Shown piece by piece: positions 24,001 through 33,866 of a stretch of 64,000 bases of DNA; the first letter of the stretch is position 1; the number at the start of each line of letters is the position of its first letter. This DNA is from Vitellaria paradoxa (Eukaryota > Streptophyta > Magnoliopsida > Ericales > Sapotaceae), in the NCBI GenBank assembly GCA_019916065.1, contig CM034236.1, positions 53,100,690-53,164,689 of the forward strand, written 5' to 3'. A model generated the notes under the pieces. The model did not search any database. It was not told the DNA's origin and was given only the letters and a program-made list of their open reading frames with translations. The translations under genes were made by a program, and so were the position numbers.

Positions 24001-27000
24001 CACGGTCAAAATATAAAAAAGTTAACCATGAAAATTCAAAAGACAAGCATACTTATTGAAACATCTGGAAGAACAGCCAACTTTTGAACTTTCATGGTCT
24101 TGGATAACTGCAGCATATGGCAAGGAATTTCGGATGCAGGATTAGGATTGGACAAATGTAAGAGGTGCAAATCTCCATATGAGTCCAATACCAGAAACCT
24201 GGTCGGTGATAATGCCTGGATGGAAATCGCCTTTGCTGACTGCAATGGTACTTCAGTATGCTTGTAGCTTCTGACCTCCTTGTTCTTAAGTGCCACAAAA
24301 AATGTGCCCCCTTCTTTAGAGTCTTGTCTCAGTTTTACAAATCTCGACTTTACTGCAAGTTACAATGCACTATCAGCTGCCGTAGGCAATGGGCAAAACG
24401 AACAGTTTCAGGGATCTTATTGCCATGAAAGACTAAAAGCACTGGAAACAACTTATAATTGACGGGAGAATGTATGACCTCTAAATGGCAAACCAACCCC
24501 AAAGGGCCATACAATGTTTAAGCAAACAGTACAAAGAGGTCCGATCACTTAAGAGAAGAAAACTTCTAAATATAAAAGAGCACAAACTACATCCAAGAAG
24601 ATAAATGAACAAATAATCCAGAATTAAGAGGCGGGGGGGGGGGGGGGAATCAGTTGCAGTTATACAACAAGTTTCACAGATTCTATATTTGGCTGAAAAG
24701 TACAGGATAGGTAAAACAAAAATTATGGGAATTGATGGTGCAACATCTAAACTCGATATTTGAAGTGCTACTCAGTAGCCTCCATCTGAATCCTCAGTAT
24801 GGCAACTGACAAGTCAGTCTATAAAACCCTGTGTGTGCACGGGCAGTGCAATTACAATTTTAATTGCTAACAATGGCCAATCTGTGAAGATGGACAACAT
24901 GTATCAGGCACAGGAAAACCTTCTCCAACCAGAAGATGGGTTAACCCAAAAGTGCTCCTTTTCTTACTGGCGCACTCTCCCTCTCTTCCTTTAGTAGTGC
25001 GCATGTGCATGTCATTTTTTTCCCCTTTGGGGGGGGGGGGGGGTGGGTGGGTGGGTTTGGTTAGTTCCTTTGAACTATTTAGAAGGGCAACACAAAAAAG
25101 ACTCCATCGATCAATTTCAAGGTTCCCCAAAAAAAAAATATATCATTTACAGGTTTTGATCCCCCTTCTTTCACCCACTAGGCCTCCAATCCATCCCACT
25201 CTATTGTTCTCTAACTATGCATTTATGTGCCAAATTGGAATATTTGGAAAAAGTCTCTATGCAATCAGGGCAAGATTATACATTGAGTCACCATACCCAA
25301 AATGCAAGAGTCTCATGCATTGAGTAGTCATTTTCTATTGTTTTAATGAATGTCTACGTCACTATGTATATTCAAAGAATCAATAGTTTGCTTATTTAGA
25401 CTATATGCAAGATCTTTGTGACAAGACTCTCTCTTCAAAATTTTCCAAGTAATTGCTCCATTTTTTAGGTAAGCCTCAAAATTTCATCTTCCAACCCATT
25501 ATTGTTTTAACAAATGTCTAGAAACGACCTTTTTGCAAATAGGGTAAGGTTGCATACATTTGACCCTCCCCAAATTTCAAAATGCAAGAGGCTCGTGTAG
25601 AAGAGGACCTTTATTATTTTTTTTTTTGGTAAGTAAAGAGGACCTTTATTATTTTAACAAATGTTTGCAATTACTATCTTTATTAAAAGAATCAAGTTTT
25701 TGTTTATTTAGACTATATGCAAAGTCAAGAATCTCTCCAAAATTTTCCAAATAATTGCTCCATTTTTCATTTGGAATTTTTTGATAAGCTTCAATATTTC
25801 CTCTTCCACTCCAAGGGGCCACAGCATAACACAATGGAAAAAAATGGAACACAAGCCCTTGAATAATAAACATGAGAATTGCTCATTAAGAATGATGCCA
25901 AAAATTAGAAAAAATTCATATTGAATGAAATTAACCCCCAGATGAAGAGAAAATCTCCACTCTCTTTACTAAACCATGGGGAGCCCGCGTAGTTCACCGG
26001 ACATATTGAGTTGTCGTGACGATACTTTTCTTAGTGGAAGATCGGAAAAGACTTCTCACTAGGCTGTTGGCCTACCAAGCACTTGCCCGCTGCTCCTACC
26101 ACCCCCTTGGCGGGCGAAGCACTTGTTATCCTTACTTTTCTCTCTGCTGGGGCATCCATATCAGCCTACTCATTAAGAACATTGCATTACCAAGATCGGG
26201 ACCCTATAATGCCCTTGTTCCACTTTCACTACTCATGCTTTCATAAATTGAACCCCAATCTTCACTCGGCATACTTAACTCTGCAACAATAGCAATTTAC
26301 GTATATATCTAGAAGCTGCAATTTCATCACGTTCAATTGTTTCCTTTCATAACTACAAGACCTACATTTTATTTCTGTAGCTTGATCCCTCCCCTCAAAA
26401 AGTACATGGCATTGGTATGCTTGTTATTCAACTTTGCATTATCGAGATGGACCATAAGCAGGAATAGAAACTAGAGTAACTTAAGAGAAACTTACAAGGG
26501 AGAGGTGAGTGACACAGGCCCTATTTCCAAACTAGCACTTGACTTGATGTACATCACAAATAACATGATAACCACCCCAAAAAGGAGTTAAATAGAAAAG
26601 AATCAACTTGGACCCATAACCCATTAGATGGGGGATCCAAGAAAGGGAAAATATGTGAAGATTTTATTTGGTTAATATGGTTAGTCTTAATTACAATATT
26701 TGTGGCTGATTAAATTCATCAATTATTGATTGCATGCACTCAAGAATAAATTAAAGCAATAAAGAAAAGTGGCACAAGAATTTTTGCATGGAACCTTTAG
26801 AATAAAAAAACCATGGGTCCAATAAACCCATTCGCTATATTAAAAACGAAATGTTACAGACAGTTACAACCAATACCAGTTGAGTCACATCAAGGGCTCT
26901 GGGCAAATCACTAGTTCACCATTCTCCAGTAATAGCTACAAACCTCTTGTTGAATCACGCAATACCAGCAATTTTAGAATCACAACAAAAGGCGCAAAAA

Positions 27001-30000
27001 CAACGTCGAAGTCACACATCAAGACAAGATGCACAGGGAAGTAGAAGAAAAATATGCTCCAGCAATAGCAAATAGGTTTTCAATGAATTTTAAAAAATAA
27101 TCTAGGCTCACTCGATGCCCTTAAACTCCAAAAAATCACATTTATATGAGTTTCAAACAAGGTATGATTACAAACAAATTTGGAAAGCCAAATTCCATCA
27201 CAAATCTCTGAAGCACGCTTGAGCTTAGTAGGATTGCACTTGAGCAAGATTTGACAACTGCATCACTTCCTTCCTTTAATTGTTCAATTGTTTGATTATT
27301 TCCAATATAAATGGTCCCCAATAAATATGATGATCTAACCCGGCAACCAATTCTTTGCTTTCCGTTTTCTTTACTCCAGCAAAAAACAACTACATATTAT
27401 GCATAGGTGCCTTTTCAATCCTATCCTACCCTCGTCACCGAGATTGAACTACGACAACGACATGGCATGCCGTGGGACACCCCCTCCCACGATTAAGGGG
27501 CCCCTTAGGCAGCCTACTCCCCACGAGAGGGCATCCCGCAACTAGGGGCATTTTGGAAACAAACGCGGATTATTCCCATTTACACCATCAACATTACTAG
27601 GAATCAAACTCCTCAGGCTAGAAGTAAGATCCAAGGACTTCCCCTACCATTCTCCCGCAGGGTCTACCCTCCTAGGAAAACCACAAAGGAGGTAGTAACT
27701 TGTAAGGGGACCATCAGGGACAAGCAGATTAGTGGCTAAAGTTAGAGGATTCATCGTAACTCCTCTCAATCGACACAAATCCCTATACCTTAAACCTCCT
27801 GCTACATTGGATTGACATTCGAGAATCCACATTTATCCCCCTAACAAACTCAATCGCTGTGATCCAATGATCATTGGCCCACTCTCCCATTAGTCTAAGG
27901 ACTATAAATACCTCAACTTTCCTCACATTTAAGGGGGACCGTTCAATATCTCACCTACCAGGTATATCACTCTCCACATCTATCTTACTCTGAGCTACCC
28001 CAACTCTCACCTTGCTCACCTCCAGTGAGATTCTACTATTGATGTAGACAAGCATCATTCCTAGATCACCGAAGTACCCCACATCATTTCAACCCCCCAC
28101 AATATGCACATACACAATCAAGGCCCACTTGATTGCTTTTATAACCTTTTCACTCTTTATTTTCTCTAATTCAATTACTTCATCTTGTCATGTACTCATA
28201 CTCTTTTAACTTGTACCTTAATTAGAAATGAGAAACACTTTTAAACCAATCCTCAAAAGACCCCTAAAAATCTATGAGCCTAGAGGAAGAGGTCTCACCA
28301 CCCAATTTGGTGCTCAATTTCCAATGCTATTCTAGGATTGCACAAATCATCAACTGCATCATAAAACTAAAATGTTAGAGGGCTCGATAGGAGTTAGAAG
28401 TGAGCCATCATTAAAACCCTCTTCAAGAAGTGGAAATTGCAAGTGGTAAATCTTCAAAGAGATCTCGGTCAAGAGCATTTGGGGTGGCAAGTGGATGAAA
28501 TGAATCAAGCTTAGGGGTAATGGGAGGGTTGTAAGGCATTTTGGTGTTATGGGACAGCAGGTCTTTAACTCTAGAGGACAGCGAATTAGGCAGTTACTCT
28601 ATCAATTGTTGCTTCAAGTCTTTAGATATTAATCATGTGTGAGCTAAGAGCTTTCACATGGGTCTTGGACCCATTGATGATAATTTAAAGGCTAATTTTT
28701 TGGAGGAAATGGAGGCGTAACTTTTAGATGGACAGCCTATGGTGTACAGGGAGAATCTCAACATGACAAAATCTCCCTCAAACAAGTCAAGCAAATTGAT
28801 GACAATTTAAAGGCTAATTTTTTGGAAGAAATGGAGGTACTAGCGCTTAGATGGGACAATCCATGGTGTAAAGAGGATTTTCAACACGATAATTTCCCTT
28901 AGATAAGTTAAGCAACAGAGCCCCCAATAGTTCTATGAAAGCCTTCTCAGAGTTTATTGAAGGGATCAGCCTCACAGACCTTCCCTTGGTTGGGGTAGTT
29001 TCACATGGCCCACTGCTCGTAGCAAGCCCCAGATAGACAGAGTCTTAATCTCAGCTAGTTAGGAGGAGGCCTTCCCTGAGACCACCCAAGATCCACAAAA
29101 TCAATAAAGATGCCTTAGTCTTTGACTACTAGGAGACTCAAGGCTAAGACAGAGTATAGACTGTCACGCTTCAGCAAAATCTATTCGCCTGTCGAAAGGT
29201 TCACTGAATTTCTAAAGCCACTCTAGACAATCAAACCAAGAGAAGGAGAAGACAATGCATTTGGGATCTCACAAAGTTCGGAGAATTTGCAGTTAAGCCT
29301 TATTACAAAACTTTATATAGTATCACTATCTCAACATTTTCATGGAAAAAAAAATGGCAACCTAGGATCATGCCAAGGGTGGCCTTCTTCATTTACTGCT
29401 TATTTCAAGACAAGATACCAACAATTGATGACCTTCAACAATAGGGACATTCATTGGTGAATAGATGTTGTTTATGCAAAAGGCAAATGGAAACCATTAG
29501 CTATATCTTCATCCATTGTGATTGGACAAGGGAACTGTGACACTTGAGCTTCATATGCTTAGATGTATGCTGGTTGCAGTCTAAAGATTCTAGAGATTTT
29601 TTCCTTTCATAGTGGTGATACAAGATAGGGAGCCAAAAGATAAAAGCTTGGCATCTACTCCCTTTTGCTTGATGGAGTTAAATTACCATGACATAGAGTG
29701 AATATTTCACGTTTTAACACATTTGTATAGCTGGATAGTGTGGGTATAGAACCCGACTTGGATACTTATCTTTGCTGATAGCATGACACTAATGTAATTT
29801 TTACTACGAGTGATCCATTTAAGTGTAAGTCATTCACTTTGTTCCGTCTTTTGTACTGACATTCCCTTAATGCCTTTCCTCTCTCATTAATAAATATTTT
29901 TTATTCGTTAAAAAAAAAATGCATCATAAAAAGCCCTTCAAAGGGGGTATCAACTCAACTCAACGAAGTTATAGTCCCAAATTAGTTGAACTTAAAAACC

Positions 30001-32041
30001 AACATTTCATTATTGTAATCCATATTTGGAAAGCGGTATCAATGTGTCTGATATTTCTAAGAAACATGGGATACAAGCAGAAGGCTGTATGGATTTTACA
30101 AGGAAATTTACCATTTCTAGAGTGTGTTTTCATTATATTTCCATTAAACCCATATCTACCTCAAATGAAGAGTGAACGGGGTCTGTGCATATGAGAATTG
30201 CCAGCAAGGGCAATTGATTATCTTGCTAAAAGCCAACACTTCATTAGCGTAATCCACATTTGGAACCAAAAAATTTTGGCAACTAGTAGTGACATACCTG
30301 TCATTTAAATTTGGCACTTCAGTACTTGGTTTGAAATTATTAAGCCATTAATGCCTCAAGATTGTCTCCCAGGCATTCCCATCAATTATCAAATCCATTT
30401 CATGCATTTGCACAAGAAAATGCCTACCAAATATTCTTGTATATTTCTACGACAAGGAATGGAAAAACACAACCATGCCTAGTTCACTAATTAGCATCTG
30501 TGCGTGTGTATTGTGCATTGCCTAGCAATAAAACAAACAAGCCCTTAAAATTTCATGGAATTGGGTAAATAAGCAATGCCTAAACTTAAAAAACTATATT
30601 TATGTGTATCTATGCAATGAAAAGGGGTAAATAATACCATTGAATGATGGGCAGGATTACATATGCTATGACATTGTTTTTGTAAGCAATATTATCGATA
30701 TTATGTCCACTTAGGATGGGATAAGATACGGGAATAAGTTGGTGCGATAACCGAAGGAGAGAGATAATCCCATGCATACCCCATTCAATGTCTCATTTTT
30801 AATGCATCAAATGGGCGTAATGCAGATCCCATGGGACATTTGAGCATATCAAGACTAAATATTTTCAAACAGTAAGACAAAAGCAACTTAAAACAGAAAT
30901 TTTACAGTAACGGCACGAAAATTGGGATGATAATTGCTGGACATAGAAACATGGAACCACAACAGAGCAAAGCGAAACTAAAACTGTCCAATTGGAAGTG
31001 TCACTACTATAAATTTTTATAACAAATATCTAACCTATTAAACCCGTGAAAGACGTCTGCATACAATAACTTACAGAGATAGTAAGCAACGTAAAAATTT
31101 TCATACTCACCAATATCACAATCGTTATCATTCTTCCCTTCTAAGTAACCATTAGAAGAAATCTCCACAGTTCTTTCACCGCCACTTAATTTGCTAACAC
31201 GACCACTACCCACGAAGTGAACTCCCGAATCACTATATAAAACATCCGTCCCATTGATTGTCTGAATCACTCCATTCAGCAAATTCAATCTCTGACCTTC
31301 AAATTTATCACTCTTCAATCCACCAATCAGATTCTTACTCTCCCGGCGATGTCTCTTGGCTCGCCCTTTCACAAGAGGCCTCAAAGGAAACACCCTGACC
31401 CCATTTTCTTCACCCAATATCAGAAACCCGAAGGAAACACTGATCGCGAACACCGGCACACAACAATCAATCGCAGCACACTTCATCAATTTTACAGTCA
31501 CCCCATCGTCCTCGCCGTCCATCATCTTGGCAGCGAACACCCAAATTTTACAATTCGAAACGGAGTACATCACGAAAACATTAATCGACCCGGCGAGCTT
31601 GATCGAAACACCGTGATTAACAGCGAAAACGACTCCCGACTTGCCGTCGTCGAATTGAAGCCCGCTCTGATTGCAAATCACTCTGGCCCTGGCGAAGGAC
31701 TGGAAGCTCTGGAGGAGGATCCAGAAGCGGAGGAGCACAGAGGCGCCTCCGCGGATAGGGGAGGCGACAAGGAATATGGCTCGGGGGGTGGAATTAGGGT
31801 TGGAGGATTGGAGGCGGAGGAAGGCAGCAGAGGAGGAGGGAGCGGGAATGAGGGTTTGGGGAGTGGGGAGGGAGGAGAGAGAAAGGGGAGAGGAGAGAGA
31901 GGCGTAGAGAGAGAAAGAGGAGTCGGAGTGCATGAGAGCTAGAGAAAGAGAGTGGGGATCGAAGAGGAGAGAGGAGACCTCTGGGGAGGAGAGGGAAGAG
32001 ACTTGGGGGAGGCTGAGCTTGCAAGCCTGAACAACAACCAT
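21025..32041 (-). CDS. Uncharacterised plant protein, 488 aa, five exons
   Basis: Function unknown; possibly a beta-propeller-like protein. Exons (minus): 32041-31111, 24352-24053, 22353-22228, 21591-21511 and 21053-21025. Every intron is GT..AG, and every junction is phase 1, so the frame stays open for 488 codons to TGA. The start is the first in-frame ATG after an upstream stop (MVVVQACKLSLPQVSS). Exon 1 holds FDPHSLSLALMHSDSSFSLY, GGERTVEISSNGYLEG and GVHFVGSGRVSKLSG. Exon 2 reads GTFFVALKNKEVRSY, SPTRFLVLDSYGDLHLLHLS and MKVQKLAVLPDVSI. Exon 3 reads RTQMVWISDGSHTVHTL. Exon 4 reads VIQAILASEKIQDMIPLA and ILILGQ. Exon 5 is CLFVYAIS plus stop. FLVLDSYGDLHLL and VWISDGSHTV look like propeller blade strands. 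Intron 1 is 6.76 kb and carries a LINE, so a missed small exon is possible. Confidence 0.72.
21205..21257. repeat. T-rich then G-rich homopolymer tract in intron 4
   Basis: A T-rich run, CCCC, then about 14 G, A and 6 G. Intron 4 of the 488-aa gene spans 21054-21510. Confidence 0.85.
23127..23455 (+). mobile_element. 5'-truncated RTE-type LINE tail in intron 2
   Basis: The plus strand encodes KVGIVPIDDKMRENRLRCF, DHVRRRPAEAPVRRCE, KGRGRPKRSWKETIKHDL and IHIADPT followed by a stop at 23415-23417. This is the characteristic C-terminus of plant RTE-like LINE polyproteins. The 3' end is a short (GGTTT)n repeat, as expected for RTE elements, which end in microsatellites instead of poly(A). ATGTGAT precedes (23120-23126) and follows (23456-23462) the element, a 7-bp target duplication. 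One frame is open for 105 codons, so the insertion is fairly young. It sits antisense to the host gene. Confidence 0.75.
24632..24649. repeat. Poly(G) tract
   Basis: About 16 consecutive G in intron 1 of the 488-aa gene. Confidence 0.85.
25028..25057. repeat. Poly(G) followed by (GGGT)n
   Basis: About 15 G followed by three TGGG units: a strong quadruplex-forming pattern in intron 1 of the 488-aa gene. Confidence 0.85.
25255..25770. repeat. ~280-bp tandem repeat with SINE-like motif
   Basis: Two copies, at about 25255-25480 and 25534-25770. They share aatgcaagag (25301 and 25581), gactatatgcaa (25399 and 25711) and aattttccaa, which precedes 'taattgctccattttt'. Each copy has a version of the plant SINE-like signature 'GGGTAAGGTTGCATACA..GACCCTCCCC..GCAAGAGGCTCGTG', clearer in copy 2 (25541-25597). 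Offsets differ by about 32-35 bp because copy 2 holds the tiny LINE insertion at 25621-25635. The SINE family (Au-like) is a recollection, not confirmed. Confidence 0.5.
25621..25635 (-). mobile_element. 15-bp LINE 3'-end footprint with 20-bp TSD
   Basis: The 15 bases TTTTTTTGGTAAGTA are flanked by an identical 20-base sequence (25601-25620 and 25636-25655, starting aagaggacct). Read on the minus strand the insert is TACTTACC plus an A run, the same 3' terminus as the LINE at 19049-19946 (CTTACTTACC plus A run). It is therefore an extremely 5'-truncated LINE insertion. The run of T at the junction makes the exact border ambiguous by a few bases. Confidence 0.75.
25771..28354. other. Intron 1 DNA without supported gene
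   Basis: Part of the 6.76-kb intron of the 488-aa gene. ORFs at 26016-26292 and 27644-27832 have no motif I recognise. A GC-richer patch at about 27410-27560 ('gacaccccctcccacgatta', 'ggggccccttaggc') is different in composition from the rest and may be an unrecognised repeat. Confidence 0.35.
28367..29919 (+). mobile_element. Internally deleted L1-type LINE with 12-bp TSD
   Basis: TGCATCATAAAA occurs at 28355-28366 and 29920-29931, exactly flanking a unit that ends in an A run (29910-29919). Translation in shifting frames shows the endonuclease start (VRGLDRS-like, then IIKTLFKKWKLQVVNLQR) and the endonuclease end (SSMKAFSEFIEGISLTDLPL). It then jumps to the zinc-binding region (YCLFQDKIPTIDDLQQ, NRCCLCKRQMETISYIFIHC). 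The whole RT domain (about 2 kb in intact L1) is missing, and there are many stops. It lies in intron 1, antisense to the host gene. Confidence 0.78.
28674..28917. repeat. 122-bp tandem duplication inside the LINE
   Basis: Copy 1 starts at 28674 and copy 2 at 28796 (ttgatgataatttaaaggct and ttgatgacaatttaaaggct). Similarity continues through ttttttggaagaaatggagg and the 'catggtgtaaag' block. Confidence 0.85.
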
Positions 32042-32150
32042 CACAGCTACTACTACTAAAGTTACCGCCTGTTTCGCCGTCTGAATCACGCATTGACATC
32101 GGCGAGGAGGGGGAGAAACATTGCGCGTACAACTGACGGAGACCAAACAA
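32042..32150 (-). promoter_or_regulatory. 5' leader of the 488-aa gene with upstream ORFs
   Basis: Upstream of the assigned ATG (32041) two out-of-frame ATG starts are seen. A closed 11-codon ORF runs 32121-32086. A second start at 32099 opens a 102-codon frame running to 31794 that overlaps the main CDS in another frame. If the transcript starts above 32121 these would depress initiation at 32041. Confidence 0.45.
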
Positions 32151-32519
32151 ATACCGACAGAGAAACTCTACTCATACAAAAGTCCATCGAGAGCCGTGCC
32201 ACGTACCGTAACAAAAGCTCCTTCTGTCTTTTTGTTCATTCTCTTATTTTTATTTTTTATATTTTCAATAAATAATTATTTCTTACCCTACATTTATAGT
32301 AAAAACTACTTACGCTCTTTTAATTTGAATAATTCACCTTTATATTCATATCTTTAATCTATTAAGAGTTGTTTGTTTTTTTGGTAATAAAAAATAAATT
32401 TTACTGGGATAATTTTTATTCTTTATTACATCAATTTGTATGATGAGGTAATTATTACTTTGAATTAATTGAGGGTTAAAATTTTTCATTACGAAACATT
32501 TATTTACCCTTATATAAAA
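32151..32519. other. Promoter side of the 488-aa gene and left part of a split repeat
   Basis: AT-rich. From about 32363 to 32519 it matches the start of the repeat whose second copy begins near 46969 (shared GGTAAT..AAATTTTAC, CATTAC and TTTA-CC..TATAAAA blocks). It is cut at 32519/32520 by the Helitron. Confidence 0.5.
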
Positions 32520-32546
32520 CTAGTGAGCAACCCGTGTCTACGACAC
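32520..32546 (-). other. Helitron 3' terminus: hairpin plus CTAG
   Basis: A 13-nt hairpin (5-bp stem, 3-nt loop) ends 10 nt before the terminal CTAG; the hairpin is the usual Helitron termination signal. Confidence 0.8.
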
Positions 32547-33122
32547 TCCTTAACTAAAATAAAATATATTAGCACATTTTATTTTTTAAAAAAACTGTTG
32601 ATAAATTTCATTTTCATTGTATTTTTTCTTCAGAAAAAATAAAGCACAATTTGAAAGTTATCAGTTCAATATCCAATATAAACTTAAAATTCAATATTAC
32701 AATCACATTTATAAAAGAAAATATCATGACATGCTTACAATTAAAGTATTACTCGACAATGAGTCAACTTTAGAAATAGTTAAATAAAATGTGAAAGATC
32801 TTCTTGAGAAATTCTATTTACTTGTATATAGGTTGACTGGAATCTTTACGATAGTTTCCTAAAAATACACGCGAGAAACGAAAACTATTAAGTAAATCAC
32901 TAAAATTGGTTTTAGTGGAAGAAATTGCAAAATGCATTTAAGAGTTTTTGTTGTTTTAGCTGGTAAGCCGCTACCAGTGCCCTTAAAAAAATGTACATTG
33001 AAATAAAACTACGAAAACCAAGTAAAAAAATAAAAATTAAAGGTGCAGCAAACATACTTGTGTGAAATTGTACCCATGCTTTTTCTCCACGAAAAAGATT
33101 TTTTCCACAAAAAAGATTTTCT

Positions 33123-33630
33123 AACAAAATAAAGATTTTCTCCACAAAAAAGAAAGTATTTCTTTACAAAAGAAACTTCTTAATAATGTTTTCAAGTTTG
33201 TGCTATCTAAAAAGCCTTTGGATGCTGGTACCTATGCTTTTCTTCATCACTTCTCGCAACAATTTCATATCAATCTCTGCATATTGTCCCCAATGAGAAG
33301 TACGCACGATTACCTAATTAATTACGAAAACATTAATGAAATACAAAAAATATGAAAGAGAGAATAAAGTTTCAAAAAAAAAAAAAAGAAGATAATCTTA
33401 GTACCTAGCAAAATAAAGATTTTCTTCACAAAAAGAAAGTGTTTCTTTACAAAAGAGATTTCTTAATGTCTTCAAGCTGATGTTATCTAATAAACCTTTG
33501 GATTGTACCCATACTTTTTCTTCATCACTTCCCACAATAATTTCGTGTCAATCTCTGCATATTGTCGCCAATGAGGAGAATATACAATGACCTGATTAAT
33601 TATGCAAACGTTAATAACATAAAAAAATAC
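33123..33630 (-). repeat. Duplicated exon-like module downstream of the helicase
   Basis: Two tandem copies about 285 bp apart (33123-33360 and 33406-33626). On the minus strand they encode VIVRTSHWGQYAEIDMKLL and VIVYSPHWRQYAEIDTKLL followed by EVMKK. Just upstream (33740-33660) an exon-like stretch with splice-like borders encodes DWDKKVKELKIVNTSRLLQW. The modules are 3' of the helicase stop. I do not recognise the protein. It could be captured host sequence or a poorly known Helitron ORF. Confidence 0.5.
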
Positions 33631-33866
33631 AAAAAAGAAACATTATTAAATTGAAGCTACCTTATTTTTGTGTCTCCACTGCAGCAATCTACTGGTATTT
33701 ACTATTTTGAGCTCTTTAACTTTTTTATCCCAATCCTGTAAAAGTCCAGTTACACCTAAAGTCATTATCTAAGAAAATATATGTAGTTACAACTGAAACA
33801 TATAACCAAATAATCATATGAAGATATAGCATCATAATAAAATAATTACATTAGTACACACGAAAT

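Noticed and set aside
31349..31942. 197-codon plus-strand ORF opposite exon 1 of the 488-aa gene
   Set aside because: Glycine/arginine/glutamate-rich text is the mirror of the serine/leucine/proline-rich exon; exon phases support the minus strand.
32042..32146. N-terminal extension of the 488-aa protein from 32146
   Set aside because: That start codon is TTG. No in-frame ATG lies between the upstream TAG and the ATG at 32041.
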